Part shown: positions 7,044 through 16,345 of the stretch, one piece after another
Layout: every line of letters begins with the position of its first letter
Numbering within the stretch: the first letter of the stretch is position 1
Source: Natronincola peptidivorans
GTDB taxonomy: Bacteria > Bacillota > Clostridia > Peptostreptococcales > Natronincolaceae
Reading direction: 5' to 3'
Length of the DNA: 64,000 nucleotides
Assembly (NCBI RefSeq): GCF_900111615.1
Contig: NZ_FOHU01000011.1
Location: 62,001 to 126,000 of the forward strand
Program-made: the position numbers and the translations under genes
The notes under the pieces: model-generated
Database searches by the model: none
Told to the model about the DNA's origin: nothing
Seen by the model: the letters and a program-made list of their open reading frames with translations, nothing else

Positions 7044-8846
7044 TTAATCTTCTTGTTGCTCATGTTTTCTATAAAACTCATCTGAATTCTCGAAAATATA
7101 TTGATTCACATCCTTTGAATACATACAGCATAATCTTAGGCTCGTCCACCATACGTATAATGCCAGAGAAGAACTTGCTTCATCATATGATAATAAACCA
7201 TGTGCAAATTTGTTTCTCATATTTGAACCATATTTCTCTGTCAATAGTGATTTTAAGTCGAATAGCAAGTCTTCATCATATGCTTCTACAAAATTAGGCA
7301 ACTCAAAGATACTATTTAAGGATTTATATTGCTCTTTACCATCAGCTTCAAAGGTTATAACAACATCTCCACACATACGTGCAAATTCCCTGAATGAATG
7401 CTCAATTTGTGGCATTAATAAATGGATTGCAGTCATAAAATTACCTTTAAAACCTTCGTATAATCCCTTCAAGAAAAATTCTTCTCTTCCTTCCATAATA
7501 AACATATTGTCTCTTACAAGGAACCTAAAATCATCTTGATCAAATTCATGTTCTTCCCTAATTATTTTTAATGCATTATTAAGCATAATACTGGAAAAAA
7601 TCGAATGATTATTTGCAGCCTCTCTTAACATATGTGCTTCCAAAGCTTTCAATCTATCTTCTTCTGCTTCTACAAATAGGTTAGGCATACTTGTAATTCT
7701 TCTTCCATCCTTGTCTATTATATCGCGACTTGCTAAGTACGATAATGGTGCTTTGCTTTGTAGTTCAATAACTCTATTTTTGAGGCTTTCTTTAGATGTA
7801 ATTGACTGAATAAATGCAAGTTTGATTATGCATAATTTTTTTTCCTTATTTCTAAAATTTTTTTCAATTTTATTTACTATGTTAGTGATATCCATTGTAT
7901 GAGAGAACTCCTTTAAATTTTCACTAACCTTTTTTTTATATATTTCTAGCTTTAATAATAACTTATCTATAGTCTTTTTCATACCTGATATTCTTCGACA
8001 AGTATTGATTGCGTCTTCCAATAGTCTAACTATCACCATATAGTTATCGTATCCAGCTTCAATAAGGTATTCTACCTCTTCCTCATAGGAGGTAGCGATA
8101 TCCTTAATAGTGGATTGAAATTCATCATCAAGTCCTATATTTCTATACCACTTAGCCTTTACATCCATATAATACCTTGCTTTTCTGTAATCATTAACTT
8201 TCATATTATCACTAATCTTTGTCTCAAGAATACTGATAAAATCATTACCTTGAGTATCTTTTTGCTCAATCAGCAATTCGATTAACTTACCTGTAAGGAA
8301 AAGAGAATCTTTCTCATAAATTTCTTTAATTGTTCTTTTGATGAATTCATTAACTTGAATGACTTTATCACTGTCTCTACCAAATAATAATGCTAGTTTT
8401 AATGCCCTTCTAGCTCTTTTATAAAACTTAGTCCAATTTTTACAATCTTTTAATCTATTTGCTGATAATAAATACATATCAATAGCCTCTTGCCCATATT
8501 TATACACCTTATTCCTTGTCCATATCACATCAGCAACCCTTGCTTTGAATTCACAGTCTTCAATATTTTGTAATATATTAATTAAAACATCTATATCTTC
8601 ATCTGAAATGTCTTCTAGTGCTGCACTCCGTTTATTATCTAGAACTGCATAAGGTTCAAAAGGCTGTTTAGGATTATCTTCATTCATGTGAAAAGAAAGG
8701 ACATCTATTACAATCCTTACACATTTTTTCTGTACTCCATCAAGATCATCGATTAGCTTGATCAATTCTTGTTTATAACTGAAGCATTCATAAGACTTAG
8801 ATTTATTGATTGCTTCTTCAATTATGCTACTTACAATACTATTCAT
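7044..8846 (-). CDS. DUF4209/HEPN-domain protein, probable defence protein
   Basis: From the ATG at 8846 (GGGGTGAG eight bases before it) the protein is 600 residues. It is almost wholly helical, with TPR-like helical repeats suspected across residues 100-300. Near residue 560 it has RNKFAHG, matching the RNxxxHG motif of DUF4209 and the Rx4H motif of HEPN ribonucleases. HEPN proteins often cut RNA in toxin-antitoxin and abortive-infection systems. There is no antitoxin partner beside it: upstream lies the phage-type replication operon, downstream the zinc-ribbon cassette. The spacing and the terminator at 6652 suggest its own unit. Role as an abortive-infection effector is inference; the domain call is fairly firm. 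Confidence 0.75.
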   Translation of the reverse strand: MNSIVSSIIEEAINKSKSYECFSYKQELIKLIDDLDGVQKKCVRIVIDVLSFHMNEDNPKQPFEPYAVLDNKRSAALEDISDEDIDVLINILQNIEDCEFKARVADVIWTRNKVYKYGQEAIDMYLLSANRLKDCKNWTKFYKRARRALKLALLFGRDSDKVIQVNEFIKRTIKEIYEKDSLFLTGKLIELLIEQKDTQGNDFISILETKISDNMKVNDYRKARYYMDVKAKWYRNIGLDDEFQSTIKDIATSYEEEVEYLIEAGYDNYMVIVRLLEDAINTCRRISGMKKTIDKLLLKLEIYKKKVSENLKEFSHTMDITNIVNKIEKNFRNKEKKLCIIKLAFIQSITSKESLKNRVIELQSKAPLSYLASRDIIDKDGRRITSMPNLFVEAEEDRLKALEAHMLREAANNHSIFSSIMLNNALKIIREEHEFDQDDFRFLVRDNMFIMEGREEFFLKGLYEGFKGNFMTAIHLLMPQIEHSFREFARMCGDVVITFEADGKEQYKSLNSIFELPNFVEAYDEDLLFDLKSLLTEKYGSNMRNKFAHGLLSYDEASSSLALYVWWTSLRLCCMYSKDVNQYIFENSDEFYRKHEQQED

Positions 8847-9010
8847 AAACTCACCCCAATACAAATTAAATCTGGCTTAAATTTATTACATATGTTCTTA
8901 AATATATTTGTTGTAAATCATTAATTTTTCTTTCTTAGCATAACTACTTCTCCAAAACATGTATATTGCCCTCCTTAGAATAATTAGAAAAAAAAATAAT
9001 ATCTCTGATA

Positions 9011-9253
9011 CTACCCAAACCGCTTCATCCTCCGATAAACTCCACTATCACTCATTCCAAACCTCTTAGCAATCTGTCTATAGGTCCATTTTTGCTGATA
9101 GAGTCTTTTCATCTCCATGGCCTCCAGTTCTCTTAATTCCTTGGGGGTTAGCTGCAGCAATCCGTACTTATTTAAAATCAGGTCTGGCAGCAGTTCCTGT
9201 GGTGATAGAATAGCTTCCAGTAGAGCCATATAGTTATAGTTTAGATCATCCAT
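9011..9253 (-). CDS. Small helix-turn-helix protein of the element
   Basis: An 80-residue protein whose second half, with KRLYQQKWTYRQIAKRF then SDSGVYRRMK, is a resolvase/sigma-type HTH. It lacks any catalytic domain. It begins one base after the stop of the VRR-NUC gene, as the last gene of the replication operon. In phages this position often holds a late-gene regulator (ArpU/RinA-like in role), which is an inference from position. No phage late genes follow it here; defence genes do. Confidence 0.7.
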   Translation of the reverse strand: MDDLNYNYMALLEAILSPQELLPDLILNKYGLLQLTPKELRELEAMEMKRLYQQKWTYRQIAKRFGMSDSGVYRRMKRFG

Positions 9254-9254
9254 T

Positions 9255-9551
9255 CTACCACCCCTCAGTTTGGAGTTGCTGGATCACCCTTTTCACATCT
9301 TCTACGCCATAGACTACAGCTGCGGTACCTCCTGCTTTAGCAATATCCCTTAATACCTTCTCCTGTAGCTTTGTGGTCTTTCCACCAGACTTCTTTATTT
9401 CTAAGGCGATAAAGCTTCCTTTGTAGCACAGGATAATGTCAGGGATCCCTGCTGCTTGGTACATACCTCCATGGGTTTTAAAATACCATGCCTCTGGAAG
9501 TTGTTTTAGATACTGAATAATCTTCTCTTGGATTACCTTTTCCTTCATCAA
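9255..9551 (-). CDS. VRR-NUC domain nuclease
   Basis: A 98-residue single-domain protein. AWYFKTHGGMYQAAGIPDIILCYKG contains the GxPD catalytic Asp near residue 34, followed by FIALEIKKSG near residue 50 with the ExK pair. This is the PD-(D/E)xK VRR-NUC fold found in phage recombination and replication operons, where it probably resolves branched DNA. It overlaps the upstream gene by four bases (ATGA at 9548-9551) and abuts the next. Confidence 0.88.
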   Translation of the reverse strand: MMKEKVIQEKIIQYLKQLPEAWYFKTHGGMYQAAGIPDIILCYKGSFIALEIKKSGGKTTKLQEKVLRDIAKAGGTAAVVYGVEDVKRVIQQLQTEGW

Positions 9552-9733
9552 TGTCCCCCTTCCATTGCCTTATGACTTGTCTCCTTGTTGTATGCTGTTA
9601 TTCCCTCCAGCTTTTCATCCTTAGCCTTTCCATGTGTTCGTTTAATCCCCATGGCCTGTAGGGCCTTATCTGGACTATATCTCTTTGTTATTGATAAATA
9701 CAGTGCCAAATAATTCTCCATCAATGGCTGCAT
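9548..9733 (-). CDS. Small hypothetical protein of the element operon
   Basis: A 61-residue basic protein with GGAGG seven bases before the ATG and a four-base stop/start overlap with the VRR-NUC gene. It starts MQPLMENYLALYLSITKRYS and has no motif I recognise. Tight coupling supports a real gene. Confidence 0.6.
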   Translation of the reverse strand: MQPLMENYLALYLSITKRYSPDKALQAMGIKRTHGKAKDEKLEGITAYNKETSHKAMEGGH

Positions 9734-9763
9734 CTGGTATCCTCCTTTATTTTCTTCTCATCT

Positions 9764-10231
9764 TTATCTCCAAGGGGTCTGTTCCTTGGTTTCCTCGAAT
9801 CCTAGCTGCTTGTATTTCCCTGCCTCTTTACTCCTGCAATTTTGATAGATAGTATCTAGGAGGACATCATTTAAGGTCTTGGCCTTGATTAACTCCTCCT
9901 TATCCTTTGTTTGAAGGTAATCATAGATGGCTGCTATCATTCCATCAATAAACTCCTCGATAATGTCATTATTGCTATTAATGAATTTCTCATAAAGATA
10001 CTGTATAGCTGTTTTATTTAAAGCCAACAGGTCTAGAATCATAGACTCTTCTTCTGTTAGTTGCTGCACTTGTTGTACTTTCATGTCTTCCTCCAACTCC
10101 TGCTTTAAGGCCTGTAATTCCTTTTCCAGCTTAATAATCTCGTCCTTCCACTTTAGCTTTCCTTGAGCTGGAAGAGCATCAGCCCTTTCTTTACGCTTTA
10201 ATAGCTGCTGAAGTTTTTCTTTTTTATCCAT
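9764..10231 (-). CDS. Coiled-coil hypothetical protein of the element operon
   Basis: The ATG at 10231 has a perfect GGAGGAG four bases upstream, so I prefer it to the upstream in-frame ATG at 10318; this gives 155 residues. Residues 1-60 are a strongly charged coiled coil (KKEKLQQLLKRKERADALP, then repeated E/K/L heptads). The rest is helical with acidic patches. It lies just after the candidate origin and the primase-helicase gene. Function unknown; a replication accessory or helicase-loader-like role is only suggested by position. Confidence 0.6.
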   Translation of the reverse strand: MDKKEKLQQLLKRKERADALPAQGKLKWKDEIIKLEKELQALKQELEEDMKVQQVQQLTEEESMILDLLALNKTAIQYLYEKFINSNNDIIEEFIDGMIAAIYDYLQTKDKEELIKAKTLNDVLLDTIYQNCRSKEAGKYKQLGFEETKEQTPWR

Positions 10232-10261
10232 TTTCTCCTCCAGTTTTACTTGGGTACCCCT

Positions 10262-10518
10262 ACAGTAAGGTAACTTTTTATACTTGTACCCCTTGCAATT
10301 ACTAGTCTCTTTTTGCAATTACCCGTTACCCCTTGTTTTAGAAAATATATATCTATTATTTTTGTAATGTTGGTAGGGATGGGACTTTGCACCCTATATA
10401 TATACTATATACTAGGGTAACTATGGTAACAGTGGTAATGGTACAGATTAGCCCTTGAAAATACTACATTCTTACGTTACCACTAAGGTTACTCCTTTGA
10501 CTTTTCAGGGTTACTGCC
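10262..10518. other. Candidate replication origin: iteron-like repeats and an AT-rich core
   Basis: The gap after the primase-helicase gene contains repeated GGTAAC/GTTAC motifs on both strands at 10269, 10325, 10416, 10425, 10434, 10476, 10489 and 10510. A direct repeat TTGCAATTAC occurs at 10293 and 10313, 20 bases apart. Between lies a TATA-rich core (10395-10413) framed by ACCCTA and TAGGGT. Repeats beside an AT-rich unwinding-type element next to a primase gene are typical of origins of phages and plasmids. Operator sites are an alternative. Confidence 0.5.
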
Positions 10519-13146
10519 TCAAAAGGGCGGTGTTTCCTCTAAATCCTCCATTCCAGATAAGTCAAAGCTCACCATTCTGCAGGCCTTCCCCTCAATTTTC
10601 TTTACCACAGATTGACGTTTCTTGCCACATTTTTCATAGGTGACATCAACATACCCTCGATCTCCAAAGCCCTGCAGGATTTTTTTATAGGAATAGCCCT
10701 GCTTCTCTAGGGCTTCCTGTAGGATTTGTGGGAAGATGTAAAAGTGATTTTCCTCCAGCACTCCATAGCTTTCCCTCTTGGGATTACCTCGAAATTGCTC
10801 TATATTGGATATCAGCCATCCCTGGATAAATTCATAGGCCTTCTCCACCATATCGGTATTGATGATATCTTCTAGGTTAGATAAAATCTCATTCCCCATT
10901 GCGATAGAGATATCATCTTCATGAAATAACCATTTACTAATCAATTCCTCCGCCAAAATCACCACAGCGACAGAAGATACATGACTGCCTATCTTTTTAT
11001 GGTTTTCATTGATACCCATCAGAGTCTCCTGTATGGCTTTATGTCTTTCCTGCAGCTGATGGGTCTTAAAGGCCTCCATAAGTTTTTCTATAAAGAAGGG
11101 ACCTGCCACTCCATAGTTGATGGTGACGATACTGTGCATATTTCTAGCCCCCTCTTCCTCCTCAAAGGGACTGCCATGGATCTCTAGGGCTCTGGTATGG
11201 ACACCGGTTTGGGATCCCATGGTGGTTAAGGGTTCTTCTCCTGTTGTTAGGACAATACTTCTCCAGGATCTTTGATTCTGCAATCCTCCTGTTTTGGTAC
11301 CCCTCACCTTGCTATAGCCCATGGAAAGCATATAGACCAAAGTCTCTATGTACTCCTGCTTTCCTCCCGCCACCTGTCTTTCATCTATCCCTAATGGCAG
11401 ATCATTAAAAAAGCTTGCCAGTCTCTCTAAGCCTACATTGGTGGCATTAAAGCTGGTCATCAGCTCATCAGGATTTCCCCATACACTTAAGGCAGCCTTC
11501 AGTGCTGCAGTTTTCCCTCCCCTTGAATCTCCCCAGTTATGGACGAAGAAGATCCTATGATTTAGGAGCTTTAATAAGGGGGCTGCAAAGCTGTTGGCTA
11601 GGATAAAGCGAAAGATGGTGTTTTTTCTAAAGGGCTTCATGGTTTTGATCCAATCCTCTAGCTTTCCTTTTTTACTGTAGGCCTCTACCCATTTTCTTTC
11701 ACTTCGCTCCACATCCAGTACCAGATCTCCTTCCTTACCGGGTAGAAAATTCTTACCATGCCAGCCCAGCTGGCTTACAGACTGGAGGGTTTCGATGATA
11801 TCAAAATTCTCTGCCTCTAGGTTTTCAAGAAATCTTACGAGAAACTTGGCATTCTCTGAGGTGACAGTAACACCTACATCTGCTAGCTTAATGATGGTTC
11901 TTGCTTGAAATATGGTACTTCTCTGCTCCCTCACAAAGTGCCACTTTCTATCACGATAGAAGGCAATCTCCACCTTTTCCTCCTCCATCCCTAAGGCCTT
12001 GATTCTTCTAGCGATCAAGATGGGGGTTCTGCAAACTAAATAGGGCATCCCTGTTTTAGTGTGGAGCATTTCAATTCCCCCTTCTGCTATTCTCCATCCG
12101 GTGGGCTGTCTCAGCTTAACTGGGGCATTGGGAATAAGGCTTTCTTCTTGTAAGCTGGTGAGGGAAATTTCCTCTGCCCCTGACATAATCCTCTGCCAGT
12201 TTACCTGAAAGCTGGCAGGGTCTTTGATATGGAGATCTGAAGGGTCCTTTACTCCTAGGGAAATACATTGGATTTTATAAACCTTCCCTGGAAAGTTCTT
12301 CTCCTCTAGAGTTTTACAAATCTTATTGAAAAAGGTATCCCCACCGATATCTCCCTCATGGTGGATATAAACATCCAGTCCTTCTAACATCTCCACCCAA
12401 TCCCCATGAAAGGTGGCAGCTCCCGGCACCCCTAGGACCTCCTCTATGTTATGGTGCCATAGGGTATGACAGTCGCTTTCCCCCTCCATAAGAAGAACCC
12501 TGCCAACACTTCTGGCCTTGTCTAGCTGCCATAGGCCATAGAGGCTTACCTTGCTGCCCCTAGCCCAAGAGAATCGTGTAGGGCTGTCCCTGTGGTATCG
12601 CTGCCGGTTGGAGAGGACCTTTCCTTCCTCGTTCTTATAGGGGATGGTGATGCCTCTTTTGCCGTCTCTTATCCCTAGGGATCTTATAAATTCCTCTGGC
12701 AGATGCTTTTCTCTGCAGTAGTCCTTGACTGTATATTTAGGTGCTTCTTTCTTGGGTGAGGCTTTTGTAGCTCGGCCCTCTTTATTGCCTTCTTTTTTAT
12801 GAGATTTTTTAGGCAACTTATCCTTTATGCCGCTAACATCTTCTCTCCCATAATGCTTTTCCTCATAGAGGCCTTCCTCCTTAAACAACAGCCTATAGGC
12901 CTCTTTGTTATCTACACCATGGAGTTTCGCAATAAAGGTAATAGCATTTCCCTTCTCTCCGCAGGCTAGACAATTGTAAACTCCTGTTTTGATATTGGCA
13001 CCGAAGCTGGGCTTTGTATCATCATGGAAGGGGCATAGCCCCACCAGATTCTCACCGCTGATTTTTCCTTTTTTGATATAGCCTTCATAGAATTTCTTAT
13101 AATCTATCTTCTCCTCCAAATTCATCTCCTTACCTTGCCTCCCCAT
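10519..13146 (-). CDS. Primase-helicase (CHC2 zinc finger, TOPRIM, DUF927)
   Basis: An 875-residue fusion. Residues about 35-68 form a CHC2-type zinc finger (CPFH, then CLACG). RVLLMEGESD near residue 220 is the TOPRIM core of primases. The second half is a DUF927 domain with the Walker A GDSRGGKTA near residue 540 and an acidic LGIDERQ strand after it, the ATPase seen in element-encoded replicative helicases. It should prime and unwind DNA at the element's origin, which probably lies just downstream (10262-10518). It follows the zinc-cluster gene by 17 bases. The start is uncertain: a second ATG seven codons in touches an AAGGAG, while the ATG at 13146 has only a weak ribosome site. Confidence 0.85.
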   Translation of the reverse strand: MGRQGKEMNLEEKIDYKKFYEGYIKKGKISGENLVGLCPFHDDTKPSFGANIKTGVYNCLACGEKGNAITFIAKLHGVDNKEAYRLLFKEEGLYEEKHYGREDVSGIKDKLPKKSHKKEGNKEGRATKASPKKEAPKYTVKDYCREKHLPEEFIRSLGIRDGKRGITIPYKNEEGKVLSNRQRYHRDSPTRFSWARGSKVSLYGLWQLDKARSVGRVLLMEGESDCHTLWHHNIEEVLGVPGAATFHGDWVEMLEGLDVYIHHEGDIGGDTFFNKICKTLEEKNFPGKVYKIQCISLGVKDPSDLHIKDPASFQVNWQRIMSGAEEISLTSLQEESLIPNAPVKLRQPTGWRIAEGGIEMLHTKTGMPYLVCRTPILIARRIKALGMEEEKVEIAFYRDRKWHFVREQRSTIFQARTIIKLADVGVTVTSENAKFLVRFLENLEAENFDIIETLQSVSQLGWHGKNFLPGKEGDLVLDVERSERKWVEAYSKKGKLEDWIKTMKPFRKNTIFRFILANSFAAPLLKLLNHRIFFVHNWGDSRGGKTAALKAALSVWGNPDELMTSFNATNVGLERLASFFNDLPLGIDERQVAGGKQEYIETLVYMLSMGYSKVRGTKTGGLQNQRSWRSIVLTTGEEPLTTMGSQTGVHTRALEIHGSPFEEEEGARNMHSIVTINYGVAGPFFIEKLMEAFKTHQLQERHKAIQETLMGINENHKKIGSHVSSVAVVILAEELISKWLFHEDDISIAMGNEILSNLEDIINTDMVEKAYEFIQGWLISNIEQFRGNPKRESYGVLEENHFYIFPQILQEALEKQGYSYKKILQGFGDRGYVDVTYEKCGKKRQSVVKKIEGKACRMVSFDLSGMEDLEETPPF

Positions 13147-13163
13147 TGCTTTCTATTGGGGCT

Positions 13164-13916
13164 TTACCCCATCCTTTCAAAGGGAAGCTCCTCATCATCT
13201 ACTGTTTCTAGGATGTAGTCATCCATCACCTTCACCTGTCTCGTGATGCCTTTGATTCCCTCTGAAAAAGCTGCCATCTGCTGAGCTGTCTCCTTCTCCA
13301 GCACCTCTGCTACTGTAAATTCTGCTTGACTGTAGGTGATGCCGCTGCTGCTTTGGGCCTTCTTTAAGGTAATCCTTGTCACTACGCTATAGGATCTATG
13401 GCCCTTGGTGATGATACGCTTTGCCATATAGTTACTGAGGTTCTTCAGACTGGTAGGGGGCAAAGTCAGCAAAATCGGCAGGATTTCACCACTTCTTAGG
13501 AGATAAATCCTATGCATGTTTTTACAGGCCTTACCCCTGCCGTCTTCGTCACTGCCGAATTGGTTGAGGGGACAGGTTTTACAGTCCCCGCCTGGAGTAC
13601 CTTCTCCCCTTTTGCCATCCATACTGGAGCAATCCGGTGGATTGTTCCCTCCGCTGTATTTCTCCTGCCAGTAGCCATTGACTGGATGGTGATCCACCAT
13701 CACCCCCACCAGCTGCTGTACCAGCTGTGGCTGGTCGATATCCTCACCGGGAATCTCAAAGGCTAAGCCTCCGCCAGAGGGAATCTTTCCTCGATCGAAG
13801 AAGATCTCCAGCCCCTCCATATCCTCTGCCATTGCTTCTTTTATTGTCTCCTCTACTACTGGAGCCTGGAATTCTATCTTTTCTACAGCTTTTTTTGCTG
13901 CTGATTTCTTTGCCAT
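13164..13916 (-). CDS. Conserved element protein with cysteine cluster, possible ssDNA-binding role
   Basis: The start at 13916 has GGAGGAG eight bases upstream; the longer frame to 13985 would overlap the preceding 51-residue gene. The product is 250 residues. A lysine/alanine-rich head is followed by a region with CSSMDG, then GGDCKTCPLNQFGS and GKACKNM (about residues 105-145), a likely zinc site. The acidic tail VDDEELPFERMG resembles tails of ssDNA-binding proteins. It precedes the primase-helicase, consistent with a replication accessory. I recall the cysteine pattern from phage replication modules but cannot name the family. Confidence 0.6.
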   Translation of the reverse strand: MAKKSAAKKAVEKIEFQAPVVEETIKEAMAEDMEGLEIFFDRGKIPSGGGLAFEIPGEDIDQPQLVQQLVGVMVDHHPVNGYWQEKYSGGNNPPDCSSMDGKRGEGTPGGDCKTCPLNQFGSDEDGRGKACKNMHRIYLLRSGEILPILLTLPPTSLKNLSNYMAKRIITKGHRSYSVVTRITLKKAQSSSGITYSQAEFTVAEVLEKETAQQMAAFSEGIKGITRQVKVMDDYILETVDDEELPFERMG

Positions 13917-13917
13917 G

Positions 13918-14073
13918 TTATTTCTCCTCCTCTTCTTTAAAATACATATAAAGCCTGTCCTCTTCTTCTCTGTATTTGATTTCACTTAAGTAATACTCTG
14001 GATTATCAGAATCATAAAGTCTGTGTTCTTTTCCATGCTCCTCTAATATCTCCATCAGCTTTCCTATCTCCAT
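13918..14073 (-). CDS. Very small acidic protein of the element operon
   Basis: ATG at 14073 has AGAGGAGG seven bases upstream and opens 51 codons ending in TAA one base before the next ATG. The protein is rich in E, K and Y (MEIGKLMEILEEHG at the start, EEEEK at the end). No family recognised. The Shine-Dalgarno and exact packing between two genes support it as real. Confidence 0.6.
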   Translation of the reverse strand: MEIGKLMEILEEHGKEHRLYDSDNPEYYLSEIKYREEEDRLYMYFKEEEEK

Positions 14074-14086
14074 CCCAATGCCTCCT

Positions 14087-14494
14087 CTATTTTCCCTTCC
14101 GCATCCCTACAGAAGTTTTTTCATAGGTACTGACCAAGCCCTCCAGCCATGTTGGCAGGAGATCCTCATTCTCCTCCACCTGCTCCCTTACGAAGGCTGC
14201 TAGACTGTTGGCGTTCACTGTCTCGTAAACCAAGTCTCCATAACCCTCCTTCCTTAGGGCTGAGAATAGTGTCTCCTTCCTTTGAGGTATGGCACTGACA
14301 TAGAGCTTGGTGTTTAAGTAATACATCATCCCACCACGATTAAAGCTTTCCAGCTCCTCCTGAATCATGCTTTGAGACAGACCTTCCTCTATTGCCTCAA
14401 TCCTGCTGCTAATCTCCTTCTTTTCCTCCTCCAGCTGTTTTTTCCTATCCTTTAGCTCCCTTAGGCTGTCTGCCAATTGAAATAAGTCCTTCAT
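14087..14494 (-). CDS. Coiled-coil hypothetical protein of the element
   Basis: The second ATG (14494) lies eight bases from GGAGGAG and is preferred over the one two codons before, giving 135 residues. An N-terminal coiled coil (about 5-45; LKDRKKQLEEEKKEISSRI) is followed by a short globular part with YYLNTKLYVSAIP and LVYETVNANSLAAFV. Its start overlaps the end of the preceding small gene. The layout resembles small phage proteins between a helicase and a single-strand-binding protein. Function unknown. Confidence 0.6.
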   Translation of the reverse strand: MKDLFQLADSLRELKDRKKQLEEEKKEISSRIEAIEEGLSQSMIQEELESFNRGGMMYYLNTKLYVSAIPQRKETLFSALRKEGYGDLVYETVNANSLAAFVREQVEENEDLLPTWLEGLVSTYEKTSVGMRKGK

Positions 14495-14681
14495 TTTCAT
14501 CTCCTCCTTCCCTTGCTATCCTGCTTTTTGTTTTCCCTTCTGCCTCCAATAGCTTAGCTAAATCCTTCATACATTGATTCACTTGTACTATGGCTGTATC
14601 CCGGTAGGCTTCCTCAGCATAGTTGAAATTTTGCCAGGCTTGCTCTAGTGCCTCTTGGGCTTCCTTAATCCTTTTATTCAA
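14445..14681 (-). CDS. Small helical protein with TTG start
   Basis: GGAGGGAG lies four bases before a TTG at 14681, overlapping the last codons of the SNF2 helicase by eight bases. This gives 78 residues beginning NKRIKEAQEALEQAWQNF, a helical protein with EAEGKTKSRIA later. Its stop lies inside the next gene. An upstream ATG at 14756 would lie far inside the helicase and lacks a ribosome site. Function unknown. Confidence 0.55.
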   Translation of the reverse strand: MNKRIKEAQEALEQAWQNFNYAEEAYRDTAIVQVNQCMKDLAKLLEAEGKTKSRIAREGGDENEGLISIGRQPKGAKG

Positions 14682-16345
14682 AGTACTCCCTCCAATTGTC
14701 CACCACTTCCTTGGCGATATTTTTCTTTTTCTCCAGAGCTGCCATAATCCTTTCATCCACCGTCTTGGGTGCCATCAGATGAATATAGGTGCAGCTGTTT
14801 CTCTGACCGATTCGATGGATCCTTGCCTTGGCCTGGGCGTAGTTAGCGTAATTAAAATCTAGACTGTAAAAGACAGCTGTATCGGCAGCATGGAGGGTGA
14901 TTCCTAAGCCTGCTGTTTGGATCTGGGCGATGAAGACTCTGCAGGTCTCCTCCTCTTGAAACCGCCTTACCTCCTCCCCTCTGTCCTTTACTGCTCCAGT
15001 GATGCAGCTATATTCAAGCTCCATCTTCTCCAGCATTTTTCCTATGGCTTTGATCTCCGGCAGAAATCGTGCAAAGATCACCAGCTTTTTCCCTTCAGCC
15101 ATCAGGTCCTCCACAATTTCCTTTAGGACCTCCAGCTTGGCAATGGATATCTCCTTGACTTTGCCATCGTCGGTGTGGATATAGCCTCCCGTCAGCTGGC
15201 TCAGCCTTAGCAGTCTGGTTAGGACATTTTGGGCGGTAATTTCCCCCTTTTCCAGCTGAATGTAGCTGTCCTTTACTAGCTTTTTATAGAGGCTTTCTGC
15301 CTTTGGCTCCAGCTGATAGTACCTGATTTCATCGGTGGTCTCCGGCAGGTCCAAGGCCTCCTCCTTTGTTACCCGGAGGGCAATGCTATGGGCCTTTCTA
15401 ATGAGATCCTCCATATGTCGATAGCCTATCACCTGATGCTTTCCATAGCCTCCCATGATGGCATGCCGGGCCTTAAAGGCATAATAGCTTGTTCCAAAGA
15501 TGCTTTTATCTATAAATCGATACTGACTCCAAAGGTCCAGCGGGGCATTTTGTACCGGGGTTCCTGATAAAATCAGCTTGTATTTTCCTGCATCCCCCAG
15601 GCGATGGAGGGCTTTGGACTGCTTGGCTGCTGGTGATTTAATCCTTTGGCTTTCATCAGCAATGATGATATCCGGACCCCACTGCAGCAGCTCCTCTAGA
15701 ATCCGCCAGCTGCCTTCATAATTGATGATTGCTATTTGCAGCACATCCTTTTCTTTAAAGCTCTTTAAGGTCTTTACTCTATTTTTACTGCTTCCCTCTA
15801 GGGCCTTTACTTCATAGGGAAAGGCTCCATACTCCTTTAGCTCCTTAGGCCATACCGGCACTACTGAGGCTGGAGCAATAACTAATGCTTTTTTCCCCTT
15901 CCCCTCTAGGTAAATTCGCCCCATAATTGAAATGGCTGTTAGGGTTTTGCTCAGCCACAGCCCATTTCAAAGAGGAGGCCGAAGCCTTCTTTATGAGCTG
16001 TCATCATCTCATCACCCCCATCATCCGCAAAGCCATATTGTAGCCCTTGATTTGATGCTGAAAGGCCTTTACCTTAATGGGCATTGGTGCTATAGCCTCC
16101 ACATGGAGGGCTGTTTTTTCCATCTCTGTTTTCCTCCTCAGTTGCTGTTGTTTGTGATAGATTTTCTCTATGTCAGATCCTAGCTTTATTACGTTTTTCA
16201 GCATCTCTATGCTGTCTATTGTTGCTGGAACTCGCCAAATCTTAGCGGTGCTGTCCCATTTTCTGCCGGGAATTTCCTTAATCAGCTCCTTATAGGGATA
16301 GCTGTCTAGAAGAATAATCTCATTTCCCTTTAATACTGCCTTCAT
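14674..16345 (-). pseudogene. SNF2-family helicase, broken by two frame disruptions at its N-terminal third
   Basis: The 3' part (14674-15924, 416 residues) has DEAD-like motif II IIADESQR, motif III LSGTPVQN, and the C-terminal helicase motif ARIHRIGQRN. It lacks motif I. The missing part is upstream in other frames: 16004-16345 encodes the start (MKAVLKGNEIILL to QHQIKGYNMALRM), then a second frame gives HKEGFGLLFEMGCG, and a third resumes at KTLTAISIMG. Between GCG and KT of Walker A five extra bases (TGAGC) break the frame. Another extra AGATG-like unit near 16000 explains the first shift. Either the gene is inactive or the assembly has two errors. Intact relatives unwind or remodel DNA in phage replication operons. 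Confidence 0.75.

Noticed and set aside
1-9000. Second attachment site matching the rlmD end
   Set aside because: Reading by eye found no copy of the last rlmD codons; a computed search of this and the flanking sequence would decide.
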